From a bacterium (lineage in GTDB: Bacteria; Fidelibacterota; Marinisomatia; Marinisomatales; JAHJCW01), in NCBI GenBank assembly GCA_018812885.1, contig JAHJCW010000043.1, forward strand, positions 1-8,292: a DNA stretch of 8,292 bases, written 5' to 3'. How positions within the stretch are numbered: the first letter of the stretch is position 1; every line of letters begins with the position of its first letter. Positions 1 through 7,200 of this stretch are shown one piece after another. Below the pieces are notes generated by a model. That model ran no database searches and was not told the DNA's origin. It saw only the letters and a program-made list of their open reading frames with translations. The position numbers were made by a program, and so were the translations under genes.

Positions 1-6
1 ACCTAT

Positions 7-1197
7 TTACTCAATAATCTCAGTAACAACGCCGGCACCTACCGTATGTCCACCTTCTCTTATTGCAAAGCGTAACTCCTTATCCATCGCTATCGGTGTG
101 ATCAACTCTATACTCAACTCTACATTATCACCCGGCATTACCATCTCCGTTCCTTCAGGTAGTGTTCCTACTCCCGTTACATCTGTTGTACGAAAGTAAA
201 ACTGTGGTCTATAACCATTGAAAAATGGCGTATGACGACCACCCTCTTCCTTCTTTAATACATACACATTGGCCTTAAACTTGGTATGCGGAGTTATACT
301 ACCCGGTTTAGCCAATACCATCCCACGCTTTAATTCTTCTTTATCTACTCCACGTAATAATAATCCGGCATTATCGCCCGCTCTACCTTCATCTAGCAGC
401 TTACGGAACATCTCCACACCTGTACAGACTGTCTTCTTATGTGCACCCATTCCAATCATCTCTAACTCATCACCTACTTTAACTATCCCACGCTCGATTC
501 TACCCGTTCCGACTGTTCCACGTCCGGTTATACTGAATACATCTTCTACCGGCATTAAAAATGGCTTATCTACATCTCTCTTCGGTTCAGGTATAAAACT
601 ATCACAAGCCGCTAATAACTCTACTATGCATTTGGTAGCTTCCGGATTAGTAGGATCATTCAAAGCAGCCAATGCACTACCCATTATAATCGGCGTATCA
701 TCTCCAGGAAACTGATACTCATTCAATAGATCTCTAAGTTCCATCTCAACTAATTCCAATAACTCAGGGTCATCTACTTGATCGGTCTTGTTCATAAATA
801 CGACCATACTTGGAACATTGACCTGGCGAGCTAACAATACGTGCTCCCTTGTCTGAGGCATCGGACCATCCGCAGCACTCACTACCAATATGGCTCCATC
901 CATCTGGGCGGCTCCTGTGATCATATTCTTGATATAATCAGCATGTCCCGGACAATCTACATGTGCATAATGCCGATTTGCTGTCTCATACTCTACATGA
1001 GCTGTCTGTATAGTAATTCCACGCTCCCTTTCTTCAGGTGCATTGTCAATTGCGTCAAATGACATATACTGCGATAACCCTTGTGCTGATTGCGCCAAGG
1101 TTATAGCGGCCGTTAACGTTGTCTTACCATGATCTACATGTCCTATCGTGCCTATGTTTACATGCGGCTTTGTTCGCTCATATTTTGCCTTTGCCAT
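7..1197 (-). CDS. tuf: Elongation factor Tu (EF-Tu), complete
   Basis: EF-Tu is the cytoplasmic GTPase that carries aminoacyl-tRNA to the ribosomal A site. The 396-residue product has the family's usual length. All GTP-binding motifs are visible: P-loop GHVDHGKT (residues 19-26), switch I RGIT (59-62), DCPGH (81-85), NKTD (136-139) and SAL (174-176). Domain 2 (about 205-295, with GRGTV..GR) and domain 3 (about 300-396, with GGRHTPFF and the C-terminal REGGHTVGAGVV) follow, so the protein is complete. The ATG at 1197 is preceded by a clear AGGAGA. The gene is last of five in the block, 19 bases after fusA. Two things stand out. First, 16 of 21 lysine codons are AAG and 20 of 33 glutamate codons are GAG, unlike the upstream genes. 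Second, residue 230 is Gly in the TVGTGR stretch, where E. coli has Val. The helix and loop before switch I (about 33-47) are also poorly conserved relative to E. coli but of equal length. Identity is certain; whether a second tuf exists elsewhere cannot be seen. Confidence 0.99.
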   Translation of the reverse strand: MAKAKYERTKPHVNIGTIGHVDHGKTTLTAAITLAQSAQGLSQYMSFDAIDNAPEERERGITIQTAHVEYETANRHYAHVDCPGHADYIKNMITGAAQMDGAILVVSAADGPMPQTREHVLLARQVNVPSMVVFMNKTDQVDDPELLELVEMELRDLLNEYQFPGDDTPIIMGSALAALNDPTNPEATKCIVELLAACDSFIPEPKRDVDKPFLMPVEDVFSITGRGTVGTGRIERGIVKVGDELEMIGMGAHKKTVCTGVEMFRKLLDEGRAGDNAGLLLRGVDKEELKRGMVLAKPGSITPHTKFKANVYVLKKEEGGRHTPFFNGYRPQFYFRTTDVTGVGTLPEGTEMVMPGDNVELSIELITPIAMDKELRFAIREGGHTVGAGVVTEIIE

Positions 1198-1202
1198 TTC
1201 TA

Positions 1203-1208
1203 TCTCCT
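1203..1208 (-). promoter_or_regulatory. Strong Shine-Dalgarno site of tuf
   Basis: The minus strand reads AGGAGA, 5 bases before the tuf ATG, inside the 19-base gap after the fusA stop codon. It is a near-perfect anti-16S match and fixes the tuf start. No comparable site precedes rpsL, rpsG or fusA. It lets ribosomes load on tuf independently of fusA translation, which fits the need for more EF-Tu than EF-G (inference). Confidence 0.85.
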
Positions 1209-1216
1209 ACTTATTT

Positions 1217-3307
1217 TTAGGATGGTGTTCCATGTACTTGTTCCATTATTTCTGATTGTACATTCACTGGAACTTGTTGATAATGTGAAAATCCCATATG
1301 GAAAACAGCGCGACCTTGAGTTAATGATCTAAGATCAGTAACATATCCAAACATTTTACTCAGTGGCACATGCCCTTTGACTATTTGTGCATCCTTGCGC
1401 TGTCCCATGCCTTCAATTTTTCCACGACGTGAATTAATATCACCTATCACATCGCCTAAATACTCCTCAGGTGTAACTACTTCAACTGACATTATGGGCT
1501 CCATCAATACCGGATTTGCCCCCTTACATGCCTTTTTTATGGCCATTGAACCAGCTATTCTAAACGCTATCTCTGATGAATCTACTTCATGATACGATCC
1601 AAATACGAGCTCAACCCGAATATCTTCAATCGGATAGCCCGCAATAACGCCATTTCTTAATGCTTCTTGAATTCCAGCATCGACAGCAGGTATATATTCT
1701 CTTGGTATTACACCACCAACGATTTTATTTTCAAAACGATAACCAGTGCCCGATTCATTTGGCTCTACATTAATCACAACATGACCAAATTGACCATGAC
1801 CACCAGACTGCCTTACAAATTTAACATCAATTTTTTCAACTCGTTTTGTGATAGCTTCGGTATACGCAACTTGCGGTTTGCCAACATTTGCATTTACGTT
1901 AAATTCGCGTTTCAACCTATCAACTAATATCTCTAAATGTAATTCCCCCATTCCGGCAATAATCGTTTGACCGGTATCTTGATTTGAAGAAACTTTGAAT
2001 GTAGGATCTTCTTCACTCAATTTGCTTAAAGCTTGTGATAGATTTTTTTGATCAGCTTTACTGACCGGTTCAACCGATACTTCAACTACAGGCTCAGGAA
2101 AGTCCATTGATTCCAAAATTATTGGACTATCTATATCACAAATCGTATGACCGGTTTTAGTATCCTTGAGACCAACAACAGCTACGATTTCACCGGCTGT
2201 TACAGCCTCAAGAGCTTCACGTTTGTTGGCGTGCATTAATAAAATTCTGCTTATTCGTTCTCTTTTTCCAGTATTTGGATTATAAATATATGAGCCCTTA
2301 TCTAATCTACCCGAATAAACTCTTAAATAAGTTAAGCGACCTACATAAGGATCTGTCATGATCTTAAAAACTAGTGCACTAAAAGGTGATTTTTCGTCCG
2401 GTTTGCGTTTTAATACAATATCTAGATTATTTGGATCAAAACCGGATACTTCACCAACATCTAATGGAGTTGGTAAAAAATCGATAACTGCATCTAATAA
2501 CCTTTGTACACCTTTATTTTTAAAAGCTGAACCGCAAAAAGTGGGAATAAATGTATTGTCTATACATCCTTTACGGATTGCTGCTTTTAATTCATCATCA
2601 TTAATTTCTTCATCGGCTGCATATTTATTCAATAAATTTTCATCATAAGCTGCTGTTTCTTCAATAAGATGATGACGCCATTTATCAGCTTCTTCCTTTA
2701 AATCTTTTGGGATTTCACCATATTCAAATCGTGCACCTAATGAGAATTCATTATATAAAATTGCTTGCATAGAGCGTAGATCAATAATTCCCGTAAATAA
2801 ATCACCTGAACCAATAGGAATAGTCATTGGCAGTGGATTGGCACCTAATCTTTCTTTCATCATATCTATTACATGATAAAAGTCACTGCCATTGCGATCC
2901 ATTTTATTTATAAAAGCTATTCGCGGAACATTATATTTATCAGCTTGGCGCCATACAGTTTCGCTTTGTGGCTCAACGCCCCCAACTGCACAAAATACTG
3001 CTACCGCACCATCTAATACTCTAAGAGATCTCTCGACCTCCATAGTAAAATCGACATGACCTGGAGTGTCGATAATATTAATACGATGATTATTCCACAT
3101 ACAAGTAGTGGCTGCAGAAGTTATTGTTATACCCCGCTCTTTCTCCTGAGCCATCCAATCCATCGTGGCACCACCTTCATGTACTTCCCCTATTTTATGG
3201 GTACGTCCAGTATAATATAATATTCGCTCGGTTAACGTGGTCTTACCAGCGTCAATATGAGCCATTATACCAATATTTCGTACTTTATCTAGGGAAATAT
3301 TTTTCAT
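1217..3307 (-). CDS. fusA: Elongation factor G (EF-G), complete
   Basis: EF-G is the translocation GTPase that moves tRNAs and mRNA through the ribosome; with RRF it also splits ribosomes after termination. The 696 residues match the family (about 690-705). Visible motifs are P-loop AHIDAGKTT (16-24), switch I RGIT (58-61), DTPGH (80-84), NKMD (134-137) and the G5-like GSAFKNKG (259-266). Then come domain II (PYVGRLTYLRVYSG), domain III (GMGELHLEI), domain IV (SGGHGQFGHV, and the HEVDSSE loop that reaches the decoding centre) and domain V (GDVIGDINSRRGKIEGM). No gap or frameshift is seen. The ATG at 3307 uses the final A of the rpsG stop codon (TAATG), so translation is probably coupled to rpsG; the nearest purine-rich stretch (GGAAG) lies about 12 bases upstream and is weak. 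Lysine is mostly AAA (12 of 14 in the first 246 codons), in contrast with tuf. The intact motifs and str-operon position indicate the canonical EF-G rather than a paralogue. Confidence 0.99.
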   Translation of the reverse strand: MKNISLDKVRNIGIMAHIDAGKTTLTERILYYTGRTHKIGEVHEGGATMDWMAQEKERGITITSAATTCMWNNHRINIIDTPGHVDFTMEVERSLRVLDGAVAVFCAVGGVEPQSETVWRQADKYNVPRIAFINKMDRNGSDFYHVIDMMKERLGANPLPMTIPIGSGDLFTGIIDLRSMQAILYNEFSLGARFEYGEIPKDLKEEADKWRHHLIEETAAYDENLLNKYAADEEINDDELKAAIRKGCIDNTFIPTFCGSAFKNKGVQRLLDAVIDFLPTPLDVGEVSGFDPNNLDIVLKRKPDEKSPFSALVFKIMTDPYVGRLTYLRVYSGRLDKGSYIYNPNTGKRERISRILLMHANKREALEAVTAGEIVAVVGLKDTKTGHTICDIDSPIILESMDFPEPVVEVSVEPVSKADQKNLSQALSKLSEEDPTFKVSSNQDTGQTIIAGMGELHLEILVDRLKREFNVNANVGKPQVAYTEAITKRVEKIDVKFVRQSGGHGQFGHVVINVEPNESGTGYRFENKIVGGVIPREYIPAVDAGIQEALRNGVIAGYPIEDIRVELVFGSYHEVDSSEIAFRIAGSMAIKKACKGANPVLMEPIMSVEVVTPEEYLGDVIGDINSRRGKIEGMGQRKDAQIVKGHVPLSKMFGYVTDLRSLTQGRAVFHMGFSHYQQVPVNVQSEIMEQVHGTPS

Positions 3308-3309
3308 TA
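3305..3309 (-). other. TAATG stop-start overlap of rpsG and fusA
   Basis: On the minus strand the rpsG stop TAA and the fusA start ATG share one A. With no good Shine-Dalgarno site for fusA, this arrangement points to termination-reinitiation coupling, which would keep S7 and EF-G synthesis in step. The overlap is seen directly; the coupling is inferred. Confidence 0.9.
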
Positions 3310-3783
3310 CCGTCTAGGTCTTCCAAAATGAGCAAATGCTTTATTTGCTTCTGCCATCCGGTGCGTATCATCTTTTTTCTTAATTGCCCCACCTTCATTA
3401 TTAGCAGCTGCAATTAGTTCGGTAGCAAGACGTTCAGCCATTGGTTTACCACCACGACCTACTGCAGCATTAATTATCCAATGTGATGATAAATAAAATT
3501 GTCTATTTTTAGGAACTTCAATCGGCACCTGGTAGGTGGCTCCACCAATACGTTTTGATTTCACTTCCAATAAAGGAGTAACGTTTTTTATCGCATCTTG
3601 AAATATTTTCAAACCGTCAATCTTAGTTTTAATCTTGATCACGTCCATTGCATCATAAAATATCTTTTCAGCTACGCCTTTTTTGCCACGTTCCATAACA
3701 TAATTAACAAACTTGGCAACCGAAAGGTCATTATAAACCGGATCGGGCAATATTTCTCTTTTCTCTGGTCTTCTTCTACGCAT
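3307..3783 (-). CDS. rpsG: 30S ribosomal protein S7, complete
   Basis: S7 is the primary 16S rRNA-binding protein that starts assembly of the 30S head and lies near the E site and mRNA exit. The 158-residue basic protein has the family hallmarks in order: MRRRRPEKRE at the N-terminus, LPDPVYNDL (about 12-20), the helix with FVNYVMERGKKG (about 25-36), the beta-hairpin with GGATYQVPIEV (about 80-90), and the C-terminal THRMAEANKAFAHF (about 140-153). Length is normal (E. coli about 156-179 depending on strain). The ATG lies 5 bases after the rpsL stop codon; AAGG, 10 bases upstream and within the end of rpsL, is only a weak ribosome binding site, so coupling to rpsL is likely. The last base of its stop codon starts fusA. 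In E. coli, S7 represses the operon by binding the rpsL-rpsG spacer; here that spacer is too short to form such a structure. Confidence 0.99.
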   Translation of the reverse strand: MRRRRPEKREILPDPVYNDLSVAKFVNYVMERGKKGVAEKIFYDAMDVIKIKTKIDGLKIFQDAIKNVTPLLEVKSKRIGGATYQVPIEVPKNRQFYLSSHWIINAAVGRGGKPMAERLATELIAAANNEGGAIKKKDDTHRMAEANKAFAHFGRPRR

Positions 3784-3788
3784 AATAA

Positions 3789-4163
3789 TTAAGCCTTCGG
3801 TCGTTTGGTACCGTATCGTGAACGACTAGTCTTTCTATCATTGACACCTGCAGTATCAAGTGTTCCACGCACGATATGATAACGTACGCCGGGAAGGTCT
3901 TTGACCCTACCGCCTTCAATCAACACAATTGAATGTTCTTGCAAGTTATGACCTTCACCAGGAATATATGCTGCGGCTTCCATTCCATTAGTCAGTCTGA
4001 CACGTGCAACTTTTCTCAATGCTGAATTAGGTTTTTTGGGTGTAGTTGTATATACACGTACACATACTCCACGTTTTTGTGGGTTACGTTGCAGCGCCGG
4101 ACTCACATTTTTTTGCAAAATCCGCTTTCTACCTTTCTTTACTAGTTGATTTATCGTCGGCAT
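3789..4163 (-). CDS. rpsL: 30S ribosomal protein S12, complete
   Basis: S12 sits at the decoding centre of the 30S subunit, where it helps check codon-anticodon pairing and contacts EF-Tu and EF-G. The 124 residues equal the E. coli length. The protein is recognised by MPTINQLVKKGRKR at the N-terminus, PQKRGVCVRVYTTTPKKPNSALRK cut into PQKRGVC (28-34) and TTTPKKPNSA (39-48), GEGHNLQEHS (69-78), GGRVKDLPGVRYH (84-96) and the C-terminal YGTKRPKA. Lys43 and Lys88, the positions altered in streptomycin-resistant mutants (K42 and K87 in E. coli mature numbering), are wild type. Asp89, the site that RimO methylthiolates in E. coli, is present. The ATG at 4163 agrees with the family start, though the preceding AT-rich stretch has no Shine-Dalgarno match. 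It is the first gene of the str block, 80 bases after rpoC. Confidence 0.99.
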   Translation of the reverse strand: MPTINQLVKKGRKRILQKNVSPALQRNPQKRGVCVRVYTTTPKKPNSALRKVARVRLTNGMEAAAYIPGEGHNLQEHSIVLIEGGRVKDLPGVRYHIVRGTLDTAGVNDRKTSRSRYGTKRPKA

Positions 4164-4243
4164 ATCTATTTAAATTAAGCCTATAAATTTATTCAAGAAT
4201 TATGAATACAGTCAATTATTTTAAAAAGTATATTCACATTATT
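4164..4243 (-). other. rpoC-rpsL intergenic spacer
   Basis: This 80-base, very AT-rich gap is the largest in the window. I see no GC-rich hairpin followed by a T run, so no factor-independent terminator for rpoC. The best inverted repeat (TGAATA with TATTCA, separated by about 22 bases) is only 6 bp and AT-only. A weak promoter-like pair lies inside it and is listed separately. No Shine-Dalgarno sequence precedes rpsL. Read-through from rpoC into rpsL is the simplest reading. Confidence 0.7.
4186..4215 (-). promoter_or_regulatory. Possible weak sigma70-type promoter for rpsL
   Basis: On the minus strand TTGACT (4215-4210) matches five of six bases of the -35 consensus. It is followed after 18 bases by TAAATT (4191-4186), which matches four of six bases of the -10 consensus. 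The pair would start transcription roughly 15-20 bases before the rpsL ATG, leaving a very short leader. In DNA this rich in A and T such matches occur by chance, so this is only a candidate internal promoter for the str block. Confidence 0.25.
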
Positions 4244-7200
4244 TTACACAATCTCATCAATAGAAATTTCCATTGATTCAATGGTCTTAACATCTTCATC
4301 CGATTCCAAGGAGATATCTTGCAAAACAGGATATCCAGTTCCCGCTGGTATCAATCTACCTATCACTACATTTTCTTTCAACCCTCTAAGATAATCAGTT
4401 TTTCCTGCTGTTGCAGCATCTGTAAGTACTCTTGTAGTTTCCTGGAAAGATGCCGCGGATAAGTAACTTTCAGTATTTAAAGAAGCTTGAGTAATACCCA
4501 TCAATAATGGATCATATGTAGCTGGTTGAGTTTTATGTGTTTTAATCGGTGCTTTTTCTTCATCCTTCAATTCTTTATTAATATCTCTTAACTCAGATTT
4601 TAAAATTAGCGCGCCTTTTCCCCAATCACTGCCCCCAGGATCAGCGACCACTACCATCGTCGATAAACGCTCGTTCTCTATTGCAAAATCTACTCTATCA
4701 ACTCGTTCAGATTCCAGAAATCTAGAATTACCAGGATCAGTTACCTCTATTTTTTTCATCATTTGGCGAACAATCACTTCAATATGCTTATCATTGATAC
4801 CTACACCCTGCAAACGATAGACTTCTTGTATTTCGTTAACAAGATATTCACGAACAGCTCCAGGGCCAAGTATGCCCAATATGTCAACTGGTGAAATTGC
4901 ACCTTCGCAAAGCGGTGTACCAGCTGTAATAAAATCACCTTCGTGTACGATAACATGCTTTCCATAAGGAATTTTATATCCACGACTTTCTCCGTCACTA
5001 GATTCAATTAATATTTTACGAATACCACGTTTTGTCTCGCCAAATTTAACTGTTCCATTAATCTCTGTTACAACTGCAGGATTAGATGGCATCCTTGCTT
5101 CAAATAATTCAGCGACACGAGGCAAACCACCCGTAATATCACGAGTTTTCCCAATGTCTTTTTGGATTTTTACTAGGGTTTGTCCACGCTTAACTTCTTG
5201 TTGATTAATAACATTTAAGGTGGCGTTTACCGGTAGAATTGTTCCGCCAGCCATTACGTTTCCATCTTTATCCCGTATTTCTATTTGTGGACTCAGTTGG
5301 CGATCTCTTGATTCAATGACCACCATTTGTTTTTTACCACCTTCTACCGCTTCAATCTGATATGTATCTCCCTCAACAAAATCTGTTAGGTTGACAAATC
5401 CATCATGCCTGGCAAGAATTATATCTGTATACGGATCCCATTGTATCAATATGGTTCCTGCTTTAACAATGTCACCTTCACTAACAAATACATTAGAACC
5501 ATATGGAATGTTAAATTCTGCTTTTATTTTTGCTGGATTATTTTCATCAACAATAAATATTTTTGCATGTCTAACCATACATCTTGTTATTTCATTACCA
5601 GCTTCATCAATGGTATCAGCGAAATCAAAGTTATCAGAGAATTTTACAACACCACCATATCTACTCTGCATGTCAGATTTCTCAATAATACGCGTAGCGG
5701 TACCACCAATATGGAATGTCCGCAATGTAAGCTGTGTACCAGGTTCGCCAATACTTTGTGCGGCTATAATTCCAACCGCACTACCCATATTTGCTATTCG
5801 GTGCCGTGCTAAATCCCATCCATAACATTTGCCACAAACACCTCTTTTAGACTCACAAGTCAAAACCGATCTAATGCGGATACTTTGTATTTCACTATCT
5901 GCAATGATATCAGCTTCATGCTCCGTGATGATAGTTCCAGCTTTAATCACCACTTTTCCATCTATTATTAAATCGTCTAGTACTGTTCTCCCAAGAACAC
6001 GATCAGATAATTTGTCGATGATTTCTTCACCTTCCTTCAAATCTCTTGTAACAATACCATTAATAGTACCACAATCTTCTTCAGAAATAACAACGTCCTG
6101 AGCAACGTCAACTAATCTGCGGGTCAAATAACCAGCATCCGCAGTTTTCAATGCAGTATCAGCAAGTCCTTTCCGGGCACCATGTGTGGAGATAAAATAC
6201 TCCATAACCGAAAGACCTTCTTTAAAATTGGAAATAATTGGTGATTCAATAATTTCACCCTGACCGCCGGTCATGGATTTTTTCGGCTTAGCCATCAATC
6301 CGCGCATTCCCGCTAACTGTTTTATCTGATCCTGACTACCTCTTGCACCCGAATCAGCCATCATAAATACAGGATTAAATCCTTGACGATCATTTTTTAG
6401 CCCTTTCATCATGGCTTGCGCTACATGGTTAGTAGCATGAGTCCATACATCAATTACTTTATTATATCTTTCCCCATCAGTCAGTATATGATTTACAAAG
6501 TTTTGTTGAATTCCTGCAACTTCAGCTTCCGCTTTTTTTATGATAGTATCCTTTTCAACAGGAATTAAAATATCATTAATTGAAATTGAGCTACCACTGC
6601 TAGTCGCAATATTAAAACCAAGATCTTTCAATTTATCTAAAAATTCTACCGTTTTATAATTACCTGCAACAAGATAAGATTGATTAACGACTTTACTTAA
6701 AGTTTTCTTTGAAACCAATTCATCAAAATAATCTAAATCCTCAGGCATAATAGAATTAAAAATTGCTCGACCAACTGTGGTCTTCTTGTGCCATTTACCT
6801 TTATGGCGAACATCAATTATGGCGTGCAATCCAACTGCTTTGTTTTCGTATGCCATTAATACTTCATTTAAAGAGCCAAACATTTTTCCCTCACCCTTAT
6901 CGCCGGTTTTTGGTCGGGTCAAATAATGACATCCCAATACCATATCCTGAGAAGGTATAGTAATCGGCTTACCGTTAGCCGGATGTAAAATGTTATGACT
7001 GGAAAGCATCAGAACTCGGGCTTCCATCTGTGCCTGAATAGAAATTGGTACATGAACTGCCATCTGATCACCATCAAAGTCAGCGTTAAATGCAGAACAA
7101 ACCAAGGGATGAATTCGTATCGCTTTCCCGTCTACTAAAACAGGTTGGAAAGCTTGAATACCCAATCTATGTAAGGTTGGGGCACGATTTAATAATACAG

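Noticed and set aside
1..6. Start of another gene after tuf
   Set aside because: Only six bases follow the tuf stop codon; nothing can be supported from them.
4203..4238. Inverted repeat TGAATA/TATTCA as a terminator for rpoC
   Set aside because: The stem is only 6 A/T-rich base pairs with a loop of about 22 bases and no following T run, too weak for a factor-independent terminator.
4801..5007. 68-residue minus-strand open frame inside rpoC
   Set aside because: It is an out-of-frame shadow within the conserved beta' coding sequence and has no recognisable domain.
5391..5825. 144- and 135-residue plus-strand open frames opposite rpoC, plus similar plus-strand frames opposite tuf (269-715), fusA and other parts of rpoC
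   Set aside because: They lie wholly antisense to strongly conserved genes, have low-complexity or unfamiliar translations, no ribosome binding site or known domain, and are expected by chance opposite long conserved genes.
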